A DNA stretch of 64,000 bases from Chloroflexota bacterium (GTDB lineage: Bacteria > Chloroflexota > Dormibacteria > Dormibacterales > Dormibacteraceae): NCBI GenBank assembly GCA_005880915.1, contig VBIW01000035.1:353728-417727 (forward strand), read 5' to 3'. The notes beneath the pieces were generated by a model. The model ran no database searches, was not told where the DNA came from, and saw only the letters and a program-made list of their open reading frames with translations. The position numbers and the translations under genes are program-made. Within the stretch, counting starts at the first letter, position 1; each line of letters starts with the position of its first letter. Below, piece by piece: positions 17,789 through 27,462 of the stretch.

Positions 17789-19969
17789 ATGACGATCGAC
17801 ACCACAGCCCTGGCCACGACCCCGCCTGCAGGTCCCGCCGCAGGTCCGGTGCTTGAACGCGGGCGCTTCCTTCGCCTGCCTCGGTCGCCGAAAGTCATAG
17901 CCGGGCTCTTCATCGTCGCGGTGTTCGGCCTGGTCGCAGTGATCGGGCGCTGGGTGGTTCCGTACTCGCCCAACGCGACGGACACGCAGAACTGGGTCCA
18001 GCACGTCCTCGTCCCCGGCACAGGTGGCGACTCAGGGTTTCCGGCCAGCTACTACCCGCTTCCGTATGGCCCGACGGCCGCGCACTGGCTCGGCACGACC
18101 GTTTTCGCCCAGGACGTGTGGTCCCAGCTGCTTGCTTCGACGCAGGCGACGATGTTCGTCGGGTTGCTCGCGGCGACGATCGCGACCGCTCTCTCCATCA
18201 TCTTCGGGGTGAGCGCCGGCTACATCGGCGGCGCCACTGACGAAGGCCTGTCGCTCATCGCCAACGTGTTCCTCGCAATCCCGGGCCTGCCTCTGTTGAT
18301 CGTGCTCGCCGACTACGTCCCATCCGCGGGCTCGAGCATCTTCCTGGTCGCGGCCATCATCGCCATCACGACCTGGGCTTATTCGGCACGCACACTTCGA
18401 GCTCAGACGCTCTCCCTGCGCAACCGTGACTTCGTCGAGGCCGCGAGGGTGAGTGGCGAAAGCAGGACGCGGATCATCCTCGCCGAGATACTGCCCAACC
18501 TCGTCCCGATCGTCGCGGCGTCGTTCCTGTTCACGACACTGGCCGCGATCTACGCCTACGTGGCGATCTCTTTCCTGGGTCTTGGCGGATCGCCGACCGG
18601 ATCCCCGGCCGGGCTATGGAACTGGGGCGAGATGCTGCGCGAGGGGTTCGCCAACAACGCGGTTCGAGGCGGCTGGTGGTGGTGGTGGGCGCCGCCCGGA
18701 ATCTGCGTCGCCCTGCTCGGCACCGGACTCGCGCTTCTCAATTTCGGAATCGACGAGTTCATCAACCCGCGCCTGCGCACAGCCGGACTCACCGCGCGCG
18801 CGGCGAAGAAGGCCGGGATCAGGCTCGGCTCGGCGGTCGGCATCACGCCGGTGGCGAGCGTCAGTCCGGTGGCGGTCCAGCCACCCGCCCGCGCGGCCGA
18901 CGCAGTGCTCGAGATTCACGGCCTTTCTGTCGACTACGGCTATGGAGCCGAGGCCGTCCATGCGGTCATGGACTGCGACCTGGTGCTACGCCGGGGTCGC
19001 GTGCTCGGATTGGCAGGCGAAAGCGGGAGCGGCAAAACCACCCTGGCTCTGGCCGCCATGCGCCTCTTGCGCCAGCCGGCGGTCATAACTTCGGGCCAGG
19101 TCCTCTTCCACTCCAGGCCGTTCACCGGCGAAGGGCCCAAGGGCACGATCGACCTGCTCGCGGCGGGGCTGAACCAGCTTCGCGAGGTGCGGTGGTCGGA
19201 GATTGCCGTCGTGCTTCAGAGCTCGCTCAACGCGCTGAACCCGGTCATCACAATCGGCGCTCAGTTCGACGACCTCCTGCGCGTGCATCGACCCAGGCTC
19301 TCCGCCTCGGATCGATGGGCAAGATCGGGCCAGCTGCTCGAGATGGTCGGAATGAACGCTGACCGGCTCCGCAGCTACCCCCACGAGCTGTCGGGCGGGA
19401 TGCGGCAGCGCGCCATGATCGCGATGGCGCTTGCCCTCGAGCCGCAGGTGATGATCCTGGACGAGCCGACCACCGCCCTCGATGTCGTGACCCAGCGCGA
19501 GATCCTCGAGGAGCTGATGGGCCTGCGTGACCGCCTCGGGTTCGCGGCGCTGTTCATCACGCACGACCTCTCGCTCCTCGTCGAGCTGGCCGACGACATC
19601 GCTGTGATGTACGCGGGACGGTTGATGGAGAGGGCGCCGGCCGCCGCACTCTTCCACGCGCCGCGCTTGCCGTACACGCATGGGCTTCTCAACTGCTTTC
19701 CTCCCATGCACGGCAAGCGCGTCCCGATGGAGGGGATCCCTGGGTCACCTCCCGACCTGCGGGATCTCCCCTCGGGATGCGCTTTTCACCCGCGCTGCCG
19801 TTGGGCGATGGACCGCTGCAAGCACGACGTGCCTCAGCTGGGGCCGCTGAACGGATCCGGCCGCGAGGTCGCTTGCTGGCTTCACCGAGACGGTGCTCAG
19901 GTTCCGCCCGAGCTGGCCCGGCCGGACCCGGGGCCGCGCCAGGCCGCCATGCAGGTGACCCGACAGTGA
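17789..19969 (+). CDS. Fused Opp/Dpp-type ABC transporter permease (DppC-like) and ATP-binding protein (DppD-like)
   Basis: Permease EAA motif RNRDFVEAARVSGESRTRIILAEILPN followed in the same frame by GESGSGKTTLA, LSGGMRQRAMIAMAL and MILDEPTTALD. Confidence 0.93.
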   Translation: MTIDTTALATTPPAGPAAGPVLERGRFLRLPRSPKVIAGLFIVAVFGLVAVIGRWVVPYSPNATDTQNWVQHVLVPGTGGDSGFPASYYPLPYGPTAAHWLGTTVFAQDVWSQLLASTQATMFVGLLAATIATALSIIFGVSAGYIGGATDEGLSLIANVFLAIPGLPLLIVLADYVPSAGSSIFLVAAIIAITTWAYSARTLRAQTLSLRNRDFVEAARVSGESRTRIILAEILPNLVPIVAASFLFTTLAAIYAYVAISFLGLGGSPTGSPAGLWNWGEMLREGFANNAVRGGWWWWWAPPGICVALLGTGLALLNFGIDEFINPRLRTAGLTARAAKKAGIRLGSAVGITPVASVSPVAVQPPARAADAVLEIHGLSVDYGYGAEAVHAVMDCDLVLRRGRVLGLAGESGSGKTTLALAAMRLLRQPAVITSGQVLFHSRPFTGEGPKGTIDLLAAGLNQLREVRWSEIAVVLQSSLNALNPVITIGAQFDDLLRVHRPRLSASDRWARSGQLLEMVGMNADRLRSYPHELSGGMRQRAMIAMALALEPQVMILDEPTTALDVVTQREILEELMGLRDRLGFAALFITHDLSLLVELADDIAVMYAGRLMERAPAAALFHAPRLPYTHGLLNCFPPMHGKRVPMEGIPGSPPDLRDLPSGCAFHPRCRWAMDRCKHDVPQLGPLNGSGREVACWLHRDGAQVPPELARPDPGPRQAAMQVTRQ

Positions 19970-21009
19970 ACGACGCGACGCCTGTGCTCGAGGGACGCAA
20001 TCTCACGAAGCACTTCTGGGTCAAGCAGGGCCGCGGGCCGTTTGCCCGTCGGGTGCCGGTCAACGCGGTCGACAACGTGTCGGTGCGCCTTGAAGGGGGC
20101 AAGGTCACCGCGCTGGTCGGCGAGAGTGGGGCAGGCAAGACGACGGTGGGGCGGCTCCTCGCCAAGATCATCAAACCCGACGCCGGCGCCATCCTCGTCG
20201 ACGGAAGACCAGCGCCTTCAGGCCGCCCACGCTCTTACGCGGCGACCGTCCAGATGGTGTTTCAGGATCCATTCGCGTCGCTCAACCCTGTGCACCGCAT
20301 CCGGCACCACATCGTTCGCCCTCTGCAGATTCATCATCTCGCCACCCGGGACGTGAATTCCGTAGTGGCCGGCCTTCTCGGCCGCGTCGCGCTGAAACCG
20401 GCGGCGCGGTTCGCGGCCAAGTTTCCGCACGAGCTTTCGGGCGGGCAGCGCCAGCGGGTTGCCATCGCCCGCGCGCTTGCGGTGCGGCCGCGCGTGCTCA
20501 TCGCCGATGAGCCGGTCTCCATGCTGGACGTCTCGATCCGGCTCGGAATCCTGAACCTGCTCGCCGATCTCCGGGACGAGGAGCGCCTCGCGATTCTCTA
20601 TGTCACCCACGACATCGCGTCCGCGCGGTACCTCGCCGACACGATCGCGGTCATGTACGCGGGACAGCTCGTCGAGGTCGCGCCGAGCGTCGAGCTGACC
20701 GACCACCCGGCCCACCCATACACGCAACTACTGCTCTCCGCTGCGCCCGATCCGGATCGGGCGCAGCCACCCGTCCTCGCCGGCAGCGGTGCTCCCCCGA
20801 GCCTGCTCGCGCCGCCGAGCGGGTGCCGATTCCACCCGCGCTGCCCGCACGCGATGGACGTGTGCTCGCGCAAGGCGCCGCCGAGCATCACGGTGGCGCC
20901 GGACCACATCGCAGCGTGCTGGCTGCACGTCGACCCGTCGGAGCGGCAAGCGAGCGAAAACGGAGCGATCGCGACTGGACCCCTGGAGAAAGCTGAAAGC
21001 AAGAGGTGA
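19966..21009 (+). CDS. Opp/Dpp-type ABC transporter ATP-binding protein (DppF-like)
   Basis: GESGAGKTTVGR, LSGGQRQRVAIARAL, LIADEPVSMLD; GTG start at 19966 overlaps upstream stop. Confidence 0.92.
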   Translation: MNDATPVLEGRNLTKHFWVKQGRGPFARRVPVNAVDNVSVRLEGGKVTALVGESGAGKTTVGRLLAKIIKPDAGAILVDGRPAPSGRPRSYAATVQMVFQDPFASLNPVHRIRHHIVRPLQIHHLATRDVNSVVAGLLGRVALKPAARFAAKFPHELSGGQRQRVAIARALAVRPRVLIADEPVSMLDVSIRLGILNLLADLRDEERLAILYVTHDIASARYLADTIAVMYAGQLVEVAPSVELTDHPAHPYTQLLLSAAPDPDRAQPPVLAGSGAPPSLLAPPSGCRFHPRCPHAMDVCSRKAPPSITVAPDHIAACWLHVDPSERQASENGAIATGPLEKAESKR

Positions 21010-21142
21010 GGATGGATGAATTTGCGTTTGGTGTTTCGTTCCCCGCCGTCGGGTGGCGAGAGAGTGTGGCGGCGTCCGTGTCCCGGTGTCCCCATCAACA
21101 GCCCACTGCGAAAGCGCAGTGCGTCACGGAGGTGACAGACCT

Positions 21143-22918
21143 ATGAATTGGCGATCTTTGGCAAGTCTGCTTGGCGTGGCGGCCCTTGCGGTCGGCGCAT
21201 GCCAGCAGTCGAACAATTCGACAAGCCCGGGCGGCAAGCCGCTCATCGCTGAGCCGACCACAGGAGTCACGTTCTCGCAGGACTTCAACCCGTACGACTC
21301 GAACTCGGTCGCATCCAGCATGGGCACGCGCAGCATCGTCAACGAACCACTGGTCGAGTTCGACGAGCTCGACCCGACGGCGGCGGGCACCCACCCGTGG
21401 CTGGCGACGGCATTCCAGTTTGCCAACGGCGGCAAGGACATCCAGCTCACCATCCGTCAGAACGTGAAGTTCAACGACGGCTCGTCGTTCGGGCCTGCGG
21501 ACGTGGCCGCGACATATAAAGTGGTCGCGAATCCGAAAGCAAACGTCTTCGGCGTCCCCGACCAGGCTTCCGACCCGACGGTGTCCAACAACACCGTCAC
21601 GCTTCATTTCAAGACGCCGCAATACACCTCGCTCTTCACGATCCTCGGCAAGACCTATGTCCTGAAGGCGTCTGTGGCGACGCAGGTCGCTGCAAACCCG
21701 ACCATGGCGATCGCCAACCCAATCGGCACAGGCCCGTTCATGCTGGCGAGCTACTCGAGCTCGCTCATCAAGTGGAAGCCGAACCCGAACTACTGGGGCG
21801 GCACGCCGCCGGAGTCTGAGATCGACACCCCGGCCATCGCGACCAACGCTGCCGCGAGCGACGCGCTGGTCAGCGGCCAGCTCGATTGGGCCGGCAACGA
21901 CATCCCGAACGTCTACGAGAACTACGTCAACCTCAACCCTCAGACGAACCACGCGTGGTTCGCATCAGGCTCTACCGTCACGCTCTACTTCAACTTGAAC
22001 CCGGGCAACGGAGGGGCCACAGGTATCGGCGAGGCGGCGGTCCGAAAGGCCATCAGCTACGGCATCGACCGCAACGCCCTCGCGCTTCTTGGCGAGTCCG
22101 GATACGAGCGGGCGGCGAGCTCGTCGAGCGCGCTGATCCTGCCCAACCAGAAGGCCTTCCTGCCAAGTGACGGGAGCCTGGCCAACGACCTGTCGACGGC
22201 CGGCAACGCGCCAGACCCGGCGACGGCCACGGCCCAGAAGCTGCCCGCCGGCATGGACGTCTACGACATTCTCAAGAGCGGCGGCTGGACTCCTCCGGCC
22301 TCCTCGCACTTCGACAGCAGCACCGGCGTCTTCAAGTCCGGCGGCAACTGCGACGGCAGCAACACCGCCAACTGCTGGACGAAGGGCGGCCAGACCATCA
22401 AGTTCTCCGTCTACGACCCGGTTCCTTTCTCCGACTACTGGGAGAACGCAGCGCTCATCTCCCAGGAGCTCCAGCCGCTTGGCATGAACGTGACCACCAA
22501 GCCGGCGCAGGGCTACTCGGACTGGAACACCACTCTCACCTCGAACCCCGCTGGATGGCAGACGATGATCCACTGGGGCAACGGCGGCAGCATCCCGTAC
22601 ATCCAGTTCTATGACTGGTTCCAGGGCACCGCGGCCGGCCAGGTCGGCTACAAGAATGCCGACGCAACCGCAGCCCTCACCGCGTATGCGAGCACTGATC
22701 CCAACGACACCGCCTCGCTCTACCCGGTGGTTCAGAAGCTCGAGAAGATCATGTCGAGCGACGTTCCTTACGCTCCGCTTCTCTACGGGGCGGACTGGAA
22801 CGTGTACAGCAGCGCGAAGTACACGGGCTGGCCGAACCAATCCCACCCGTACATGAACCCCTCGCCCACCGACCCCCAGATGGCGTACATCCTCATGCAG
22901 CTGAAGCCCGTTTCCTAG
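21143..22918 (+). CDS. Family 5 extracellular solute-binding protein
   Basis: Lipoprotein signal (VAALAVGACQQS); SBP_bac_5 patterns such as DIQLTIRQNVKFNDGSSFGPADVAATYK and AVRKAISYGIDRNAL. Confidence 0.9.
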   Translation: MNWRSLASLLGVAALAVGACQQSNNSTSPGGKPLIAEPTTGVTFSQDFNPYDSNSVASSMGTRSIVNEPLVEFDELDPTAAGTHPWLATAFQFANGGKDIQLTIRQNVKFNDGSSFGPADVAATYKVVANPKANVFGVPDQASDPTVSNNTVTLHFKTPQYTSLFTILGKTYVLKASVATQVAANPTMAIANPIGTGPFMLASYSSSLIKWKPNPNYWGGTPPESEIDTPAIATNAAASDALVSGQLDWAGNDIPNVYENYVNLNPQTNHAWFASGSTVTLYFNLNPGNGGATGIGEAAVRKAISYGIDRNALALLGESGYERAASSSSALILPNQKAFLPSDGSLANDLSTAGNAPDPATATAQKLPAGMDVYDILKSGGWTPPASSHFDSSTGVFKSGGNCDGSNTANCWTKGGQTIKFSVYDPVPFSDYWENAALISQELQPLGMNVTTKPAQGYSDWNTTLTSNPAGWQTMIHWGNGGSIPYIQFYDWFQGTAAGQVGYKNADATAALTAYASTDPNDTASLYPVVQKLEKIMSSDVPYAPLLYGADWNVYSSAKYTGWPNQSHPYMNPSPTDPQMAYILMQLKPVS

Positions 22919-22942
22919 TACCCATTTGCCGAATCGCATCTT

Positions 22943-22969
22943 GTCCGGCCGGCATCTCGCCGGCCGGAC
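22943..22969 (+). terminator. Strong GC hairpin between the SBP gene and the GH3 gene
   Basis: Perfect 11-bp stem GTCCGGCCGGC-atctc-GCCGGCCGGAC without a clear U tract; could be attenuator or mRNA-stabilising. Confidence 0.55.
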
Positions 22970-22999
22970 GCCCCCCACCCGCAATCGAGGAGATCTTTC

Positions 23000-25471
23000 A
23001 TGAGTAGCGCAACCGTCGGTCTTCCGAGCGACGAGGCGCGCTTGGTGGCGCGGCTCACGCTGGAGCAGAAGGTCCGCCTGCTCACGGGCGCGGATTCGTG
23101 GAAGCTCTACGGCGAGAGCGCAGTCGGACTTCGACCAATGGTCATGTCCGACGGACCCGCCGGTGTGCGCGGGACTCGTTTCGACGCCGCCAATCCATCG
23201 TCTTCCCTGCCGTGTCCGATCGCGCTTGGCGCGACCTGGGATGAAAAGCTCGTCGAGGAGCTCGCGACGGCGCTCGGCCGGGAGGCCCGCGCCAAGGGCG
23301 TCGACATTCTCCTTGGGCCGACCGTCAACATCGTGCGCACGCCGCTCAGCGGCCGCGGCTTCGAATGTTTCTCCGAGGACCCACTGCTCACCTCACGAAT
23401 CGCTGTCGCGTACGTGCACGGCGTGCAGAAGGCAGGGGTCGGTGCGACCGCCAAGCACTTCGTCGCCAACGACTCCGAGACCGAGCGCCACACGTACGAC
23501 GCACGTGTCACCGACCGCGTCCTGCGCGAGGTCTACCTCCCGCCATTCGAAGCTTGTGTCGCTGAAGGTGGCGCGTACCTGGTGATGGCCGCCTACAACT
23601 CCGTCAACGGCGCCACGATGACGGCCAACCCGTCATTGCTCCAGGACCTGCTCAAGGCGGAGTGGGGGTTTACCGGTCTTGTGGTCTCAGACTGGTCGGC
23701 GACCACATCGACCGTACCGAGCGCGCTGGCCGGCCTCGACCTCGTGATGCCGGGACCGGACGGACCTTGGGGAGAGCGGCTGCTGGACGCCGTTCGCGCC
23801 GGCAGGGTGCCGGAGGCGGCGATCGACGACAAGATCGCGCGGATCCTCGTCCTGGCTCGCCGCGTGGGCGCGCTGAACGGTCATGTCGACGGCAACGGCC
23901 CGGGCCCTGTTCCGGGCCAGAGCGTCGCGCTCATCGATCCTGCCCTGCTCAGCGAGGTGACGGCCCGGTCGTTCGTCCTCCTCAGCAACCCGCGCGGCTT
24001 GCTCCCGCTCGCCCCGGGCAGGGTCGATCGCGTCGCACTGATCGGTCCGAACGCGGTCGATCCGCAGACCCAGGGCGGAGGCAGCGTGCGCGTTCTGCCT
24101 GTCACGCGACCCCGGATCGCCGACGCGCTTCGCGATGCCCTTGACGCGCGAGTCAGTGTGCACCAGGGATGCGTGACCAGCGCCACGATTCCTTTGCCCC
24201 CCAGCGGGACGCTGCACGATCCGGTCACCGGAAAAGTGGGCGTCCGCGTCGAGGTGCGTGGACCCGACGGCGCCGTCCTGCACGACGCTCCCTTTCCGTC
24301 CACGGTCGTGACCTGGTGGGACGGCTTGCCTGAAGCCGTGCATCGGGCCGGCTCCGAGGTCACCCTTCGCGCCAACTACCGCCCGCAGACCGACGGGCCG
24401 CACGTGATCGGCGCCGCGGGCGTGGGCCGGATGCGGATTGTGGTCAATGGAACCGCGCTCGCGGAGGCCACGAGCCTGCCGCCCCGCGAGGTGGTCGAGG
24501 CGCTGTCGCGGCCGCCCGAGGTGCGCGTACCGGTGCAGATGGAGGCAGGCCGCGAGGTCGAGATTCGCCTCGATTACCGGCCGGACACTCGATTCGTGAC
24601 CATGCGGCTTGGCATCACGCCTCAGATCCACGACGAGCATCTGATCGAGCAGGCAGTCCAGGCCGCGGCTGCAGCCGAGGTTGCGGTAGTCGTCGTCGGG
24701 TCCGCGGACGGAACCGAAAGCGAGGGCTACGACCGCAAGACCCTGGCCCTGCCTGGCAAGCAGGACGAGCTGGTCAGGCGCGTCGCCGCGGCCAACCCCA
24801 ACACGGTCGTGGTGGTCAACTCGGGCACGCCCGTGCTCATGCCCTGGGCCGATGATGTCGCGGCGATCCTGCAGGTGTGGTTTCCGGGCCAGGCTTTCGG
24901 CGAGGCGCTGGCCGACGTGCTGACCGGCGCAGCCGAGCCGGGGGGACGGCTGCCCGTGTCCATCCCGAAGGCCGAGGTGGACTCTCCGGTCCTCGACGCC
25001 GAGCCCGAGGCGGGCAAGCTGGTTTACACCGAAGGACTCCTGGTCGGATACCGCGGATACGACCGGAGCGGCACGGACCCGCTCTTCGCCTTCGGCCACG
25101 GCCTCGGCTATACCGAATGGGAGTACGAGTCGATAGAGGTTGCGGCGAGCTCGATCGGAAGCGGCGATGACCTCGACCTGGTGGTGAAGCTCCGCAACCG
25201 CGGGGCCCGCGCCGGCCGCGAGGTCGTGCAGGTCTATCTCGAGGGACCGGACGATGACCCGAGCCGCCCGGTCCGCATCCTCGCCGGCTTCGCGAACGTC
25301 GGCGCCGAGCCGGGGGCCCAGGTCACGGCGCGGCTTTCGATTCCATCGCGCGCGTTTGCGCGCTACGACGAGGGCCTGGTTCGGTGGGAAGCGAGGCCAG
25401 GCGCGTACACGATTCGCGCCGGGCGGTCGTCCCGCGACCTCAGAGTTTCGGCCGAGGTGGTGATGCGATGA
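23000..25471 (+). CDS. GH3 family glycosidase (beta-glucosidase-like) with PA14-like insert and C-terminal Fn3-like domain
   Basis: MSDGPAGVRG, NIVRTPLSGRGFECFSEDPLLTS, KHFVANDSETERHTYDA, LVVSDWSA and FAFGHGLGYTEWEY motifs. Confidence 0.94.
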   Translation: MSSATVGLPSDEARLVARLTLEQKVRLLTGADSWKLYGESAVGLRPMVMSDGPAGVRGTRFDAANPSSSLPCPIALGATWDEKLVEELATALGREARAKGVDILLGPTVNIVRTPLSGRGFECFSEDPLLTSRIAVAYVHGVQKAGVGATAKHFVANDSETERHTYDARVTDRVLREVYLPPFEACVAEGGAYLVMAAYNSVNGATMTANPSLLQDLLKAEWGFTGLVVSDWSATTSTVPSALAGLDLVMPGPDGPWGERLLDAVRAGRVPEAAIDDKIARILVLARRVGALNGHVDGNGPGPVPGQSVALIDPALLSEVTARSFVLLSNPRGLLPLAPGRVDRVALIGPNAVDPQTQGGGSVRVLPVTRPRIADALRDALDARVSVHQGCVTSATIPLPPSGTLHDPVTGKVGVRVEVRGPDGAVLHDAPFPSTVVTWWDGLPEAVHRAGSEVTLRANYRPQTDGPHVIGAAGVGRMRIVVNGTALAEATSLPPREVVEALSRPPEVRVPVQMEAGREVEIRLDYRPDTRFVTMRLGITPQIHDEHLIEQAVQAAAAAEVAVVVVGSADGTESEGYDRKTLALPGKQDELVRRVAAANPNTVVVVNSGTPVLMPWADDVAAILQVWFPGQAFGEALADVLTGAAEPGGRLPVSIPKAEVDSPVLDAEPEAGKLVYTEGLLVGYRGYDRSGTDPLFAFGHGLGYTEWEYESIEVAASSIGSGDDLDLVVKLRNRGARAGREVVQVYLEGPDDDPSRPVRILAGFANVGAEPGAQVTARLSIPSRAFARYDEGLVRWEARPGAYTIRAGRSSRDLRVSAEVVMR

Positions 25472-25531
25472 CCTAGACAGCGACACGCTTGGGGCTTGCG
25501 GTGGAACGTTTTTTGCGGAGGGAACGAAAGG

Positions 25532-27403
25532 ATGAACCCAGGACGGCTGTTTCCGGCTGGAATCGCAGGGGCGCTGCTGGCGGCGGCATTCGTCGCGACA
25601 GGCGGAATCGGCGCCGCGGCCAATGCGTCGAGCCCACCTGACTTCGGCACGAGCGTCCACATCTTCAGTCCTGGCATGGACCAGGCGGCGATTCAGGCGG
25701 AGCTGAACGCAATCTCCACGGTGCAGGTCCATAACGAATTCGGCGCGCGGCGCGATGCGATCTTGTTTCAGCCGGGAACATACGGCTCTTCGACGAACCC
25801 CCTCAGCTTCCAGGTCGGGTACTACACGACGGTGGCCGGCCTCGGCCAGTCACCCGGGGACGTTGTGATCAACGGCGAGATCGAGGTCCTCAACTCGGTT
25901 TGCTCGGGCACCGGCGACCAGTTCGGCTGTGTCGGACTGACCAACTTCTGGCGGTCCCTTTCGAACCTGACGCTGAACGTGACGAGGTCGAGCAAGACCG
26001 TCTACGCTCCTGTGCCCGTTGACGGCGAGACGCTCGGGTGCGTCAACTCGAACGAGCTCTGGGCCGTGTCGCAAGCCGCTCCGATGCGGCGGGTGGCGAT
26101 CAACGGTGGGCTTCTGTTCCTGTTCGACTACTGCGCGCCGAAGCAGTACACGAGCGGAGGTTTCATCGCCGACTCCAGGTTCTCTGGCGTCATCAACGCC
26201 ACGCAGCAGCAGTTCTTTGCCCGCAACAGCAACCTCGGGTTCTGGTCGAACGCGGTGTGGAACCAGGTCTTCATGGGCGACACTGGGGCGCCCGCGCAAA
26301 GCTTCCCCAACCCGACCTACACCACGCTGGCGACCAGCTCCGTGATTCGCGAGGGGCCTTACCTTTATGTCGACGCAGCCGGCAAGTACAACGTTTTCGT
26401 GCCGGCTTTGCAGCACAACACAAGCGGGCCGAGCTGGGCAGCAGGCCCGACTCCAGGCATGCCGATCTCGATCGAAAAGTTCTTCGTCGCCAGTCCCGCC
26501 GACTCCGGCGCGACGATCAACGCCCAGCTGAACCGCGGCCAGAACCTGATCCTGACCCCAGGCGTTTACAACCTCGAGCAGCCGATCGAGGTGACGCGAC
26601 CCGACACAGTGGTGCTCGGCCTGGGCATGGCGACGCTGATCCCGCAGCATGGTGCGCCCGCGATGGACGTTCACAGCAATCACGGCGTGCTCATATCTGG
26701 CGTGATCTTTGAAGCTGGAGCCCACGGCACCCAGGCGCTGCTGCAGGTCGGCAGCGGACACGAAGCCGATCCACAAGCCAGTGCGTCCGATCCTTCCGGC
26801 CTCTACGACGTTTTCTTCCGGGTCGGAGGCGCTCAGGCGGGCAAAGTCGAAACCGCGCTCGTCGTGAACAGCGACAACGTCATCCTGGACGACATCTGGG
26901 CCTGGCGCGCCGACCACGGCAACGGTGTCGGATGGACCGTGAACACCGCGGACACCGGCGTGGTCGTCAACGGCGACAACGTGAGCGCGTATGGCCTGTT
27001 CGTCGAGCATTTCCAGAAGTACGAGGCGATCTGGAACGGCAACGGGGGGACTGACGTGTTCTTCCAGAACGAGATGCCCTATGACGTGCCGAACCAGAAC
27101 GCGTGGACGGAGGCCGCGGGTATCGACGGCTACGCTGCTTTCAAGGTCGCGTCCAACGTGACCAGTTTCCACGGCTACGGGATGGGCAGCTACTCATTCT
27201 TCAACCAGGGACTGGACATATTCGCGGAGAGAGCGTTCGAGGTCCCGGATTCGCTTCCCGCCGGCAGTCTGCAGGATCTCCTGACGATCTTCCTCGACCC
27301 GGCACATGGCAAGGGCGGCATCCGCCACGTCATCAACGAAACCGGCGGTGCATCGACGATCGCCAATCACGATGTGCCGGTCACAGTCGTGAGCTACCCC
27401 TGA
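25532..27403 (+). CDS. Secreted right-handed beta-helix protein (pectate-lyase/GH55-like fold)
   Basis: Signal peptide, then repeats such as DAILFQPGTYG, GVYNLEQPIEVTRPDTVVLGLGMATLIP, NVILDDIWAWRADHG typical of beta-helix proteins. Confidence 0.7.
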   Translation: MNPGRLFPAGIAGALLAAAFVATGGIGAAANASSPPDFGTSVHIFSPGMDQAAIQAELNAISTVQVHNEFGARRDAILFQPGTYGSSTNPLSFQVGYYTTVAGLGQSPGDVVINGEIEVLNSVCSGTGDQFGCVGLTNFWRSLSNLTLNVTRSSKTVYAPVPVDGETLGCVNSNELWAVSQAAPMRRVAINGGLLFLFDYCAPKQYTSGGFIADSRFSGVINATQQQFFARNSNLGFWSNAVWNQVFMGDTGAPAQSFPNPTYTTLATSSVIREGPYLYVDAAGKYNVFVPALQHNTSGPSWAAGPTPGMPISIEKFFVASPADSGATINAQLNRGQNLILTPGVYNLEQPIEVTRPDTVVLGLGMATLIPQHGAPAMDVHSNHGVLISGVIFEAGAHGTQALLQVGSGHEADPQASASDPSGLYDVFFRVGGAQAGKVETALVVNSDNVILDDIWAWRADHGNGVGWTVNTADTGVVVNGDNVSAYGLFVEHFQKYEAIWNGNGGTDVFFQNEMPYDVPNQNAWTEAAGIDGYAAFKVASNVTSFHGYGMGSYSFFNQGLDIFAERAFEVPDSLPAGSLQDLLTIFLDPAHGKGGIRHVINETGGASTIANHDVPVTVVSYP

Positions 27404-27428
27404 CGCCTTAGCAGCTACTCCTGGTGAA

Positions 27429-27459
27429 CCGCCCACGCGGAGACGTTTCGCGTGGGCGG
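27429..27459. terminator. Bidirectional terminator hairpin between convergent genes
   Basis: Perfect 11-bp stem CCGCCCACGCG / CGCGTGGGCGG with 9-nt loop between convergent ORFs. Confidence 0.65.
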
Positions 27460-27462
27460 ATA

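Noticed and set aside
21965-22984. 339-aa minus-strand ORF
   Set aside because: Antisense to the family 5 SBP gene; no motifs.
23687-25732. 681-aa minus-strand ORF
   Set aside because: Antisense to the well-supported GH3 gene; low-complexity Arg/Val/Asp-rich translation typical of shadow ORFs in GC-rich DNA.
25850-27172. 440-aa minus-strand ORF
   Set aside because: Shadow of the beta-helix gene; no domain signature.
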